From: CAYYWV01 sp964475385
Lineage (GTDB): Bacteria > Pseudomonadota > Alphaproteobacteria > JAAXGF01
Direction: 5' to 3'
DNA length: 13,197 bases
Assembly (NCBI GenBank): GCA_964475385.1
Contig: CAYYWV010000069.1
Span: 1-13,197, forward strand
Positions within the stretch are counted from its first letter, which is position 1. Each line of letters starts with the position of its first letter. A program made the position numbers and the translations under genes. The notes under the pieces were generated by a model. It did not search any database. It was not told the origin of the DNA and saw only the letters and a program-made list of their open reading frames with translations. Positions 1 through 7,516 of this stretch are shown here, piece by piece.

Positions 1-8
1 CGCCTCGC

Positions 9-1379
9 TCAGCCGAGCGCGCTGTGAACGGCGCGGGCGGTGGCTTGGCCGCTCATGAACGCGCCGCCGCAAGTCTGGGCGAAGCCGCCTGCGCAGGCCT
101 CGCCGGCGAAGAACAGCCGCTCGCCCACACGCTTGGCCATCAGGGCGCGGGCGGCGTAGGAGCCCGGGATCGCGCTCGCATAGGCCCCGAGCGTCCAGGG
201 ATCGGTCCCCCAGCGCGCGAAGCCCCCTTTGACGAAGGCGCGATCGACCTCGCCGCGGCCGAGGATGTCGCCCAGGGCGCGGCGCGCGTAATCGACCGCC
301 TCCGCCTCGCCCGCGCCGGTCAGCGCCCAGCCGAAGCGGCCGCCCACCCAGCCCACCATCAGGTCTCTCCCCCACGGCCAGCACAGGAAGAAGCAGGCCT
401 CGCGCCCGTCGGTGCGGTAGGCGAGCCAGCCGTTCTCGGGCAGGCCGAAGCGGGTTCCGGGCCGGAACTGGAGCGGGACCGTCGCGAGCAGCCCCATCGG
501 CAGCGCGCCGATCGCGTCTTGCTTCCAGACCGGCAGCGGCGGGTCGAAGGCGAGCCGGCCCGAGGCGAGAACCCCGGTCGAGACGGTGACGATCGCGGCC
601 CGCGCCCGGATGTCGCCCGCGGGCGTCTCGACCACCACCCCCGGCCCGCCCCAGCGGATGCGCTCGGCCGGCGTGTTCAGCCGCACCGGCAGGCCCCGGC
701 CGAACTGGGCGACCAGGGTTCCGAAGCCTTCGCGGATCAGGTAGTTGGGCTCGAGATCCTCCATCATGTACCAGTCGAGGCAGGAGAAGTCCTCGACGTC
801 CATGCCCATGTCCAAGGGGCCGAGCCAAGCCTCGGCGGTCCCGATCCAGGGCATCCCGCGCGGCGAAACGCTCGCCGCCGGCACGTCGCGGCCGGCGTGG
901 CCGGCCTGGCTCACCGCGCGGTTGAGCGCCGTCCAGGCGGCCTCGTAAGCGGCGCGCTCGGCGCTCGTCGCCGGCCGCGCGCCCGCGAACACGCGCTCCT
1001 CGGCGTTGTCGTGGTAAAGGGTCGCATAGCCCCAGGCGTCGGCCATCTTCTTGAAGGGGTTGCGGTTCGCCTGGTGGAGCCACGAGCAGCCCCAGTCGTA
1101 AGGGACGCCGAAGGTCGCATGATCGGTCCAGGCGCGACCGCCGATCCGGCCCCGGGCCTCGACGACGACCACGCTGCGCCCGCGCGCGATCAGGGTCCGC
1201 GCGGCGGCGAGGCCGGCGGCTCCGGCCCCGATCACCACGACCTCGGGCTCGTGGGCAAGCGCCGGCCGCCACAGCGGGATCGTTCCTGCGGCGAGCAGAC
1301 CGCCGAGGACGCTGCGCCGCGCATACGCGCGCGAACGACGGCTTCGGCCCGGGCGCTCGCTTTGTCTGTGGTCCGACAT
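9..1379 (-). CDS. Flavin-containing amine oxidase, probably Tat-exported
   Basis: A 456-residue FAD-dependent oxidoreductase of the flavin amine oxidase family, which oxidises amines to imine/aldehyde with release of hydrogen peroxide; the substrate cannot be read from sequence. After an Arg-rich N-terminus, a Tat-like signal (ARRSVLGG near residues 20-27, then a hydrophobic stretch) suggests folded export to the periplasm. The Rossmann FAD site VVVIGAGAAGLAAAR starts near residue 47 and the adenosine-binding acidic residue is E74 in VVVEARGRIGGRAW. Near the C-terminus WGTDPWTLGAYAS and FFAGEACAGGFAQTCGGA match the family's second FAD-contact region, including the FAGE motif. The ATG at 1379 was chosen over an in-frame start at 1442 because GAGAGG lies 4 bp upstream and the Tat motif then sits near the N-terminus. 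The gene follows tonB on the same strand across 71 bp and may be read from the B12 operon or separately. Family is secure; substrate and operon membership are not. Confidence 0.85.
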   Translation of the reverse strand: MSDHRQSERPGRSRRSRAYARRSVLGGLLAAGTIPLWRPALAHEPEVVVIGAGAAGLAAARTLIARGRSVVVVEARGRIGGRAWTDHATFGVPYDWGCSWLHQANRNPFKKMADAWGYATLYHDNAEERVFAGARPATSAERAAYEAAWTALNRAVSQAGHAGRDVPAASVSPRGMPWIGTAEAWLGPLDMGMDVEDFSCLDWYMMEDLEPNYLIREGFGTLVAQFGRGLPVRLNTPAERIRWGGPGVVVETPAGDIRARAAIVTVSTGVLASGRLAFDPPLPVWKQDAIGALPMGLLATVPLQFRPGTRFGLPENGWLAYRTDGREACFFLCWPWGRDLMVGWVGGRFGWALTGAGEAEAVDYARRALGDILGRGEVDRAFVKGGFARWGTDPWTLGAYASAIPGSYAARALMAKRVGERLFFAGEACAGGFAQTCGGAFMSGQATARAVHSALG

Positions 1380-1403
1380 CCAGCCTCTCGGCCGAAGAAT
1401 AGC

Positions 1404-1435
1404 ACCGCGCGGACGAAAAGGCAGGCCCGCGCGGT
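1404..1435 (-). terminator. Inverted repeat between tonB and amine oxidase gene
   Basis: ACCGCGCGG at 1404-1412 is exactly complementary to CCGCGCGGT at 1427-1435, with a 14-nt loop, giving a 9-bp all-matched stem in the tonB-oxidase gap. No U-tract follows on the minus strand, so it is not a textbook intrinsic terminator. It could be an attenuating or mRNA-stabilising hairpin that separates the B12 operon from the oxidase gene, or, since each arm is nearly self-palindromic, a protein-binding site. Confidence 0.4.
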
Positions 1436-1450
1436 TCGGCAAGCGGCCGC

Positions 1451-2587
1451 TCAGCGGTCGAGGCGGAAGGCGATCGGGACGCGGACCGTGGCGGCGACCG
1501 GCCGGCCGAGCCGCGTCGCCGGGGCGAAGCGCCAGCGCCGCACCGCCTCGAGCGCCGCCCGGTCGAGAAGCCGCGAGCCGCTCGTGCGCTCGACCGCGAG
1601 ATCCTCGACCCGCCCGCTCGCGAGCACGGTGACCCGCAGCACGACGCGGCCCTCGATCCCCTTGCGCCGGGCGGCGAAGGGGTAGCGCGGCCGCGGGTTG
1701 CCGGAAAGGGGCGTCGGCGCGTCCCGCTCGCCGCCCTCGATCCCGCCGGGGCCGTCCGACGCCGCCGTCGGGACGAGGCGCGCCGAGACCGCGCCCGGCG
1801 GCCGTTTGCCGGGCGCGAGGTCGGGAACGAGGGCGGCCGCGCCCGCGGCCGTCTCGGTTGCGGGCGTTTCGCGCGGCGGGGCGTCGGTTGTTTTCTCCGC
1901 TTTCTTTTCCGCGTCTCCGACCGTCTTCCCCGCGTCTCCGACCGCGGAGACGGCGGCGACGCGAAGGCGCGGCGCAGGCTCGGGCGTGACCGGCTCGGGC
2001 GCGGGCTCCGCCATCGGCCGCGGGCGGTCGACGGCGGCGGTCTCGGCCGGGGGCGGCGGCTCCGCGCTCTCGGGCGAGGCCTTTCCTGCGTCGGCTATGG
2101 GCTTGGGCGGCACGGGCGGCGGCGGCGCAGGCGCGCGCAGGCGCGGCGCAACGCGAGGCTTGGGCGGCGGCGGCGGCGGCGGAATGATGGCGGCGGCCAC
2201 GGACTCGGCCGGCGCAGGCGGCGGGGCGGTCTTCTTCGGCGGGTCGGGCGGGGAAGCGGCGGCGACGACGGCCGGAGGGGGCGCGAGCGTTGGCTCGGAC
2301 GCCGCCGGCTCGGGCTTCGGTCTGGTCGCCGCCGGGAGCGCCGACGCGGGGTTTTCCGCGATCTCAACGGCTTGAGACGCAGCGTCTTCAGGCGCGGCGG
2401 TTGCGGATGGGTCCGCGCCGCCGCTCTTCGAGGGCTCGGCGAAGACCAAGGCGACCGGAACCATCGGCAGCGGCCGGGCGGGCTCTTGCCGGACGAGCGC
2501 GAGGGCCCCGGCCAGCGCCGCCGCATGGAGCGCGAGCGAAAGCGCGACCGCGGCCGGGCTTGCGGGCAGGGCGCGCCGGAGGCTCAT
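1451..2587 (-). CDS. tonB: TonB energy transducer of the B12 uptake operon
   Basis: A 378-residue TonB-family protein that links the inner-membrane ExbB/ExbD motor to outer-membrane receptors, here most likely BtuB encoded upstream. A single N-terminal membrane anchor (about residues 12-32) contains S17-xxx-H21, the same Ser/His pair found in the E. coli TonB anchor that contacts ExbB/D. A very long Pro/Ala/Glu/Lys-rich periplasm-spanning segment (about residues 45-290) follows. The C-terminal TonB domain (about 293-378) has RPRYPFAARRKGIEGRVVLRV and ERTSGSRLLDRAALEAVRRWRFAPA, both typical of the family. At 378 residues it is longer than E. coli TonB (239), mostly in the Pro-rich spacer. The ATG at 2587 overlaps the btuD stop (ATGA) and gives the anchor at the N-terminus; a longer frame upstream lies inside btuD and is rejected. 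It is the last gene in the tightly coupled block. Dedication to BtuB is inferred from position. Confidence 0.88.
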   Translation of the reverse strand: MSLRRALPASPAAVALSLALHAAALAGALALVRQEPARPLPMVPVALVFAEPSKSGGADPSATAAPEDAASQAVEIAENPASALPAATRPKPEPAASEPTLAPPPAVVAAASPPDPPKKTAPPPAPAESVAAAIIPPPPPPPKPRVAPRLRAPAPPPPVPPKPIADAGKASPESAEPPPPAETAAVDRPRPMAEPAPEPVTPEPAPRLRVAAVSAVGDAGKTVGDAEKKAEKTTDAPPRETPATETAAGAAALVPDLAPGKRPPGAVSARLVPTAASDGPGGIEGGERDAPTPLSGNPRPRYPFAARRKGIEGRVVLRVTVLASGRVEDLAVERTSGSRLLDRAALEAVRRWRFAPATRLGRPVAATVRVPIAFRLDR

Positions 2588-3390
2588 GGCGCCGTCTCCG
2601 GCGAATCGGCCGCGCCCGCGACGCGCCGCCAGGGAACCAGCCAGGGCTCGCCGTCCACGGTCCCCGACAGGGCCTCGATCCGGTAGGCGCGGGCGAGCAT
2701 GTCGGCGCTGAGCACGCGCGCGGCCGGCCCTTCGGCGAGCAGACGGCCCTCGGCGAGCAGCGCCAGGCGGTCGCAAAACCGGGCCGCGAGCGTGAGGTCG
2801 TGCAGGACGGCGACCGCCGCCCCGCCGGCCTTCGCGAGGCTGCGCAGGATCTCCATCACCTGGAGCTGGTGGAAAGGGTCGAGCGCGGCCACCGGCTCGT
2901 CGGCGAGCAGCACGCGGGGCTCGCCGGCGAGCGCGCGGGCCATCAGCGCCCGGACCCGCTCGCCGCCCGAAAGGGTGGTCACGGGCCGGTCGGCGAGCGC
3001 GGCCACGTCGGCCCGCGCAAGCGCCGCTTCGATGGCGCGCTCGTCGGCCTCGCCCGGGCGCTGCCAGGCGTCGAGCCAGGGCAGGCGGCCGAGGGCGACG
3101 AGCCGGCGCACGGTGAGCGGCCAGTGGACCGGCGCGTTCTGGGCGAGATAGGCGACCGCGCGCGCGAACCGCTTGCGCTCGGCCCGCGCGAGCGCCTGGC
3201 CCTCGAACAGAACCGCGCCGGCCGCGGGCGCGATCAGCCCGGCGAGCGCGCGCAACAATGTCGTCTTGCCGGCGCCGTTGGGGCCGATCAGCGCGACGAT
3301 CTCGCCCGGCCGGACCGCGAAGTCGACGCGATCGAGCGCGCGCCGCCCGTCGTAGACCACCGTGACCCCTTGCGCGGCGAGAATCGTCAT
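2584..3390 (-). CDS. btuD: Cobalamin ABC transporter ATPase BtuD
   Basis: A 268-residue cytoplasmic ATPase of the iron-siderophore/haem/cobalamin importer class, which powers the BtuC permease. The complete ATPase set is visible: Walker A GPNGAGKT (36-43), Q-loop glutamine at 84 (YLAQNAP), signature LSGGE (140-144), Walker B VLLADEP with catalytic E165, D-loop ALDP, and H-loop H197 (AVLHDLT). It overlaps btuC upstream and tonB downstream by ATGA in each case, which argues for translational coupling. Sequence alone would also allow HmuV (haem) or FecE/FhuC (siderophore); the cobalamin assignment rests on the upstream cobalamin riboswitch and BtuB-like receptor in the same operon. No critical residue is missing. 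Confidence 0.88.
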   Translation of the reverse strand: MTILAAQGVTVVYDGRRALDRVDFAVRPGEIVALIGPNGAGKTTLLRALAGLIAPAAGAVLFEGQALARAERKRFARAVAYLAQNAPVHWPLTVRRLVALGRLPWLDAWQRPGEADERAIEAALARADVAALADRPVTTLSGGERVRALMARALAGEPRVLLADEPVAALDPFHQLQVMEILRSLAKAGGAAVAVLHDLTLAARFCDRLALLAEGRLLAEGPAARVLSADMLARAYRIEALSGTVDGEPWLVPWRRVAGAADSPETAP

Positions 3391-4424
3391 CGCATCGCCC
3401 GCCGCGTCTTGACGACCAGATAGAAAAAGAAGGGCGCGCCGACCAGCGCGGTCAGCACGCCGAGCTTGAGCTCGGGCCCCGGCGAGATGAGCCGCACGGC
3501 GATGTCGGCGGCGAGCAAGAGCGCCGCCCCGCCGAGCGCGCTCGCGATGAGAAGCCGCCCCGGCCGGTGGCCGACCAGCGGGCGCAGGAGGTGAGGCACG
3601 ACGAGGCCGACGAAGGCGATCCCGCCGCTCACCGCCACCGCCGCGCCGACCGAAAGCGCCGCGCCCGCCACCACCCTGAGCCGGAGCCGGGCGAGATCGA
3701 CGCCGAGCGATCGCGCCGTCTCCTCGCCGAGCGTCAGTGCGTCCAGCGGCCGGCCGACGCCGAGCAAAAGCGCCCAGCCGGCGATCATCACCGGCGCGGC
3801 GAGCGCCACGTCGCCGAGGCTGCGGTCGGCGAGCGAGCCGAGAAGCCAGAACGCGATCTCAAGCGCGGCGAAGGGGTTGGGCGCGAGGTTGAGCGCCAAC
3901 GCCGTCAAGGCCGAGGCGAAGCTCGAGATCGCAAGGCCTGCGAGCATCAATGTGAGCACGCTCGAATCGCGTCCGGCGAGCGCGACCAGCGCGACGACCG
4001 CGACCGCCGCCCCGGCCATGCCGCCGAGCGGCACCGCGAACGGAACCGCCGCGCCGAGACCGGCGTAGAACACGACCGCCGCCCCGAGGCCGGCCGCGCT
4101 CGAGACGCCGAGAAGCCCGGGCTCGGCGAGCGGATTGCGCAAAAGCCCCTGAAGCGCCGCCCCGGTGAGCCCGAGGGTCGCGCCGATCAGCGCGCCGAGA
4201 ATGGCGCGCGGCAGGCGGATCTCGGCCAGGATCACGGCGATCGCCGACGGCTCGCCCGCGGCCAGGTCGCGGAGCGCGGCGACGAGCGGCAGAACGTCGC
4301 GCCCGAGCGCGAGCGCGGCGACGAACAGCCCGGCGACGAGCAACGACAGAGCGGCGATCAATGGGGCCATTGCGGCCTCGCGGCGCGCGGGCTTGATTGC
4401 GGGCGCTGCGGCATGCGGGCTCAT
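3387..4424 (-). CDS. btuC: Cobalamin ABC transporter permease BtuC (FecCD family)
   Basis: A 345-residue polytopic inner-membrane permease of the FecCD/BtuC family that forms the channel with BtuD and docks BtuF. It has many hydrophobic helices, consistent with the ten-helix family fold. Family signatures include EIRLPRAILGALIGATLGLTGAALQGLLRNPLAEPGLLGVSS-type sequence near residues 70-110 and LGEETARSLGVDLARLR, the cytoplasmic coupling region that contacts the ATPase, followed by GGIAFVGLVVPHLLRPLVGHRP. The ATG at 4424 overlaps the btuF stop as ATGA, and the resulting length is normal for the family; an in-frame ATG at 4484 would lie deep inside btuF. The cobalamin substrate is inferred from the riboswitch and receptor in the same operon, since FecCD permeases for haem and siderophores look alike. 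Confidence 0.88.
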   Translation of the reverse strand: MSPHAAAPAIKPARREAAMAPLIAALSLLVAGLFVAALALGRDVLPLVAALRDLAAGEPSAIAVILAEIRLPRAILGALIGATLGLTGAALQGLLRNPLAEPGLLGVSSAAGLGAAVVFYAGLGAAVPFAVPLGGMAGAAVAVVALVALAGRDSSVLTLMLAGLAISSFASALTALALNLAPNPFAALEIAFWLLGSLADRSLGDVALAAPVMIAGWALLLGVGRPLDALTLGEETARSLGVDLARLRLRVVAGAALSVGAAVAVSGGIAFVGLVVPHLLRPLVGHRPGRLLIASALGGAALLLAADIAVRLISPGPELKLGVLTALVGAPFFFYLVVKTRRAMR

Positions 4425-5278
4425 GGCGCGGCGGCCGCAAGGATCGCGGCGGCGCGGGCGACGAGCGGCGTGCCGCAGGTCCACAGCCGGCTGGGGAGCG
4501 CGACCTTGCGCCAGCGCCCCGCGAGGCGGTCGAGCGCGGGATGGCGCAGGATCGCCTCGGCCTGGGCCGGCCGCCTGGGATCGGTCGGGCTCAGCACGAT
4601 GAGGTCGGGCGCGGCGCGGACCAGCGCTTCGAGCGGCAGATAGCCGTACCCCGAAAGCCCTCGCCGCGCGGCCAGGTTGTCGAAGCCGGCGACGCGCAGC
4701 ACGGCGTCGATCAGCGTTCCCCGGCCCACGGTCACCCCGCCCGTGCGCAGAACGGCGGCGATGGGACGGGGCTTGCGCGGGCGGGGCAGGGCGGCGAGCG
4801 CGGCGTCCATCTCGGCGATCAGGCGCTCGGCCCGGGCCGTCTCGCCGACGGCGGCGCCGACCGCGCGGGTGATCCGGCGCACGTCCTCGAGCGAGCGGGC
4901 GAGATCGACCGCGACCACGCGCACGCCGAGCCGGCGCAGAAGCGCCGCCGTCGTCCGCCCGGTGAAGGGGCCGGTGAGCACGAGGTCGGGGGCGAAGCCC
5001 AGGATCTCCTCGGCCCGGCCGTGGTTGACCGGGATTCCTTCGGCCTTCTCGGCGAGCGTGGACAGGGCCGGGTCGCGCGCGAGGTAGCTGATGGACGCGA
5101 TCGCCTCGCGCCGGGCCAGCATGAGCGCGAGCTGGTCGGTGCAGAGGTTGATCGAGACGATCCGCCGGGCTTTCGCCGCCGCGCCGCCCGCCGTTTCTCC
5201 GGCGGGCGCGCGCGCCGCTCCGGCGGCGAGGGCGAAGGCCGCCGCAAGAGCGGTAAGGCGAAGGCCGCGGCGGATCAT
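4421..5278 (-). CDS. btuF: Cobalamin periplasmic binding protein BtuF
   Basis: A 285-residue class III periplasmic binding protein that would capture cobalamin released by BtuB and deliver it to BtuCD. A Sec-type signal peptide covers about residues 1-23 (MIRRGLRLTALAAAFALAAG, then ARA). The mature protein begins the binding-protein fold with RRIVSINLCTDQLALML, and the second strand region has GFAPDLVLTGPFTGRTTAALLRRLGV, as expected for the BtuF/HmuT group. A later segment (RAAPDLIVLSPTDPRRPAQAEAIL) starts the second lobe. No lipobox cysteine is present, so a soluble form is expected. The start at 5278 lies 17 bp after the btuB stop, with AGGAGGG at 5291-5297 overlapping that stop. The ligand is not certain from this protein alone; operon context points to cobalamin. 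Confidence 0.85.
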   Translation of the reverse strand: MIRRGLRLTALAAAFALAAGAARAPAGETAGGAAAKARRIVSINLCTDQLALMLARREAIASISYLARDPALSTLAEKAEGIPVNHGRAEEILGFAPDLVLTGPFTGRTTAALLRRLGVRVVAVDLARSLEDVRRITRAVGAAVGETARAERLIAEMDAALAALPRPRKPRPIAAVLRTGGVTVGRGTLIDAVLRVAGFDNLAARRGLSGYGYLPLEALVRAAPDLIVLSPTDPRRPAQAEAILRHPALDRLAGRWRKVALPSRLWTCGTPLVARAAAILAAAAP

Positions 5279-5290
5279 CTCACTCTGTCG

Positions 5291-5297
5291 CCCTCCT
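5291..5297 (-). promoter_or_regulatory. btuF ribosome binding site overlapping btuB stop
   Basis: AGGAGGG reads on the minus strand, overlapping two bases of the btuB TAG stop codon and lying 12 nt before the btuF ATG. The spacing is somewhat long but the match to the anti-Shine-Dalgarno is strong. It allows ribosomes finishing btuB to reinitiate at btuF. Confidence 0.6.
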
Positions 5298-7257
5298 AGA
5301 AGGTCGCCTTGAGCCCGACGAGCGCCGAGATGCCGGCGGCCTGAAAGCCGTCGGCCGGCTCGTAGGACTTGTCGAACAGATTGTCGATCCGGGCGGTGAG
5401 GCTCACGCTGTCGGTCAACCGATAAGAGCCCGCGAGGTTGACCACCGTGTAGCCGCCGGTCTTGATCCGCTGGAAGGTGTTGGAATCGATGTCGGTGCGT
5501 CGCCCGGTATAGAGCACGCTCGCCGAGATTTGGGCGTTTTCGGTCACATCATAGGCGATGTCGATCGACGCCTTGTGATGGGGGCGGCGCAGAAGCTCGA
5601 AGCCCGTGGTCGCGTCCTGGGCGAGCGTGAAGGTGTAGTCCACGCGGACGAGAAGGGCCGGCGCGGGCCGCGCCGAGACGAAGGCCTCGACGCCCCGGGT
5701 CTTGGCCTTGTCGATGTTGATCAGGCTCGAGAAGCTGTCGTTGAAGGCGATCAGATCGTCGATGCGGATATCGAAGTAGGTCGCCCCGAAACGCAGCCGG
5801 TCGCCGAACAAAGGCTGCTCGAAGCCCACGTCCCAGGCCCGGCTGGTCTCGGGCTTGAGGTCGGGGTTACCTTGAAAAGTCCCGAAACCGCCGAAGAAGT
5901 TCCGGCCGAAAAGCTGCTCGAGCGTCGGGGCCTTGAAGCCGGTGCCGTAAGAGCCCTTGATCTTGGTTCCGGTCTCGCGGTGGATATAGGTCGGCGCGAT
6001 CCGCCAGGTCGTCTTGCGGTTGAACCGGTCGTGGTCGTCGACGCGGACCCCAAGCGTTGCGAACAGGCGGTCGCCGAACGCCGACTGGATCTGGGCGAAG
6101 GCGGCGTTGGTTCGCGCCTCGTTATTGGTCTCAGAGCTGAAGCCCGAGGAGAAGGCGCTCGCGCTGTTCGATTTTTCTTTCTCGGTCTCGAGTCCCAGGG
6201 TCAGCACATGGGACTCGGCGAGGGCGATGTCGCCCTGCCAGTCGAACTTGAGCTTCTTGCCCCGGAAGGTCGAGCTCGAGAACGCGCTCGAGATCGCGTC
6301 GGCGGGGTTGCTGTTGTTGCGGTTGAAGTCGGTGTAGGCGACGCCGAAGCGGTTGTCGAAACGGCCGTCGAACAGCCCGACCTCGGCCGAGGCGCGGCCG
6401 AAGAACTGATGGACGTTCTGAAGCGCGTTGGGGTCTTCGGCCGAAGGGTCGAGATCGGTTTGGGCGAACTGGTAATGGGCGACGAGGTTGACGCGCGCGT
6501 TGTCCGTAAGCTGGAGGCCGAGCCGGGTGGAAGCCTTGATGCTTTCGAACCCGTCGTCTTCGGCGCTCACGCCCGCGGGCCGGTTGCGCTTGGGCGTGAT
6601 GCTTTCGCCGTCGGTATTGAAGTGCTCGACCGAGAACCGATAGTCGAAGCGCCCCACCGCGCCGCCGATCCCCGCCGTTTGGTTGAACGTCGCCTGGGTG
6701 CCGCCCTCGATCGCGGCGCTTGCGCGCGCGGGCCCCTGGCCGCGTTTGGTGATGATGTTGATCACGCCGCCGATGGCGTCCGAGCCATAGAGCGTGCTCT
6801 GCGAGCCGCGCAGCACCTCGATCCGAGCGACGTCGGAAAGCAGGATGTTGGCGAAGTCGAAGGCGCCGTCGGGTGTTGAAGGATCGTTGATCTCGATCCC
6901 GTCGATCAGCACCAGGGTGTGGTTCGATTCGGTGCCCCGCATGAACACCGAGGTGACGGCGCCGGTCGGGCCGGACTGGACCACGTTGAGGCCGGGCACG
7001 CGTCGCAGCGCCTCGGGCAGGGTGCGATATTGATTGCGCGCGATCTCGTCGGCCGTGATCACGGTGACCGTGCTCGCCACCTGTTCGAGCGGCGTCGGCA
7101 AGCGGGTCGCGGTGACCACGGTCTCGGGCAGCTCGGCGACCGGCGGCGCATCGGTCTCCGCGGCGGCGGGAAGCGCCGCGGAGACAGCGAGCGCCGCGGC
7201 GGCGAGCGGTGGAAAGACAAGGCGCGCGCGGCGCCGGGCGGGTCGAAAAGCGGTCAT
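5296..7257 (-). CDS. btuB: TonB-dependent vitamin B12 outer-membrane receptor BtuB
   Basis: A 653-residue TonB-dependent receptor that takes up cobalamin across the outer membrane. A signal peptide spans about residues 1-33. The TonB box is ETVVTAT (45-51), close to the DTLVVTA type of E. coli BtuB. The plug domain follows, with FMRGTESNHTLVLIDGIEIN and LYGSDAIGGVINIITKRG, both strongly BtuB-like. The remainder is a 22-strand-type barrel ending in a terminal phenylalanine (GLKATF), the outer-membrane assembly signal. Length is normal (E. coli BtuB is about 600). The ATG at 7257 was chosen because GGAGGC lies 5 bp upstream and it places the signal peptide first; the in-frame extension upstream lies in the leader. 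There is no N-terminal signalling (STN) extension. A cobalamin riboswitch on the same strand upstream predicts repression by B12. This is the first gene of btuB-btuF-btuC-btuD-tonB. Confidence 0.92.
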   Translation of the reverse strand: MTAFRPARRRARLVFPPLAAAALAVSAALPAAAETDAPPVAELPETVVTATRLPTPLEQVASTVTVITADEIARNQYRTLPEALRRVPGLNVVQSGPTGAVTSVFMRGTESNHTLVLIDGIEINDPSTPDGAFDFANILLSDVARIEVLRGSQSTLYGSDAIGGVINIITKRGQGPARASAAIEGGTQATFNQTAGIGGAVGRFDYRFSVEHFNTDGESITPKRNRPAGVSAEDDGFESIKASTRLGLQLTDNARVNLVAHYQFAQTDLDPSAEDPNALQNVHQFFGRASAEVGLFDGRFDNRFGVAYTDFNRNNSNPADAISSAFSSSTFRGKKLKFDWQGDIALAESHVLTLGLETEKEKSNSASAFSSGFSSETNNEARTNAAFAQIQSAFGDRLFATLGVRVDDHDRFNRKTTWRIAPTYIHRETGTKIKGSYGTGFKAPTLEQLFGRNFFGGFGTFQGNPDLKPETSRAWDVGFEQPLFGDRLRFGATYFDIRIDDLIAFNDSFSSLINIDKAKTRGVEAFVSARPAPALLVRVDYTFTLAQDATTGFELLRRPHHKASIDIAYDVTENAQISASVLYTGRRTDIDSNTFQRIKTGGYTVVNLAGSYRLTDSVSLTARIDNLFDKSYEPADGFQAAGISALVGLKATF

Positions 7258-7262
7258 GAGAA

Positions 7263-7268
7263 GCCTCC
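7263..7268 (-). promoter_or_regulatory. btuB ribosome binding site
   Basis: GGAGGC on the minus strand lies 5 nt before the btuB ATG at 7257 and decides the start. It is about 230 nt from the P13 hairpin of the riboswitch, so it is not itself inside the predicted aptamer or kissing-loop hairpin. Confidence 0.7.
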
Positions 7269-7360
7269 ATCGCGTGACAGAACGACGCGGTTCCGGCGCG
7301 CTTGCCGGGCCGCGAACTCGATGGGAAGCCGTGCGGCCGCCGGGCGCAGTCCGCCCGCCC

Positions 7361-7381
7361 GCGCCTGTCCCGGACAGGCGC
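7361..7381 (-). repeat. Perfect 9-bp hairpin in the btuB leader
   Basis: GCGCCTGTC at 7361-7369 and GACAGGCGC at 7373-7381 are exactly complementary around a 3-nt loop. It lies between the riboswitch and btuB. There is no U-tract on the minus strand, so it is not a classic terminator; it is a candidate part of the expression platform or an RNA stability element. Confidence 0.5.
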
Positions 7382-7497
7382 GGCCGTGTGCGCAGCTCAG
7401 GGATCGAAATGCAGCCATCACCCGCGGAACCCCGATCAGCAACGACACAGCTTCCTGCGTCACCGCTCACGGAGTACCGTACCGGCGGGCTACCCCG

Positions 7498-7514
7498 GCC
7501 ACCGGTTGGGTGAC
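7498..7514 (-). promoter_or_regulatory. Riboswitch P13 hairpin with L13 kissing loop
   Basis: GTCACC (7514-7509) pairs with GGTGGC (7503-7498) including one G-U pair, leaving loop CAACC. The AACC of this loop (7507-7504) is complementary to GGTT (7645-7642) in the loop of P5, which is GCCGGTTT closed by GGCGGC/GCCGCC (7654-7649 with 7640-7635). In cobalamin riboswitches the L5-L13 kissing interaction forms when ligand binds and controls expression. P13 begins 2 nt after P1, the expected position. The pairing was read by eye. Confidence 0.7.
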
Positions 7515-7516
7515 GC

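Larger units (their letters stand above)
7254..7463 (-). other. Possible leader ORF coupled to btuB (uncertain)
   Basis: An open frame in the riboswitch leader, on the minus strand, ends with a TGA that overlaps the btuB start as ATGA. Possible starts are GTG at 7463 (69 codons), GTG at 7448, TTG at 7442 with AGGA 10 nt upstream, or ATG at 7418 (55 codons). An in-frame TGA lies just before the GTG at 7463. The product is short, Arg/Ala-rich and not recognised. Its third codon positions are clearly less GC-rich than those of neighbouring genes, which argues against a conserved protein. Translation of the frame could still couple riboswitch control to btuB. It may equally be a chance open frame. 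Confidence 0.2.

Noticed and set aside
24..1685. Long plus-strand open frame of over 500 codons opposite the amine oxidase and tonB
   Set aside because: It is antisense to two recognised genes, its translation is Arg/Ala/Gly-rich low-complexity sequence without any domain, and such frames are common in very GC-rich DNA.
1698..2375. Plus-strand Gly/Ala/Ser-rich open frame resembling a structural repeat protein
   Set aside because: It is the antisense reading of the proline-rich spacer of TonB, where Pro codons read as Gly codons.
3567..4643. Plus-strand open frame opposite btuC and btuF
   Set aside because: The product is a charged Arg/Glu/Asp-rich string with no motif; the minus-strand membrane protein explains the region.
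5530..6879. Plus-strand open frame of 449 codons opposite btuB
   Set aside because: No domain or signal is visible, and the minus-strand receptor with TonB box and plug is unambiguous.
2584..7257. Haem (hmu) or siderophore (fec/fhu) uptake operon
   Set aside because: ABC proteins alone would allow this, but the receptor plug is BtuB-like and an intact cobalamin riboswitch precedes it; no haem-specific HmuS or siderophore gene is present.
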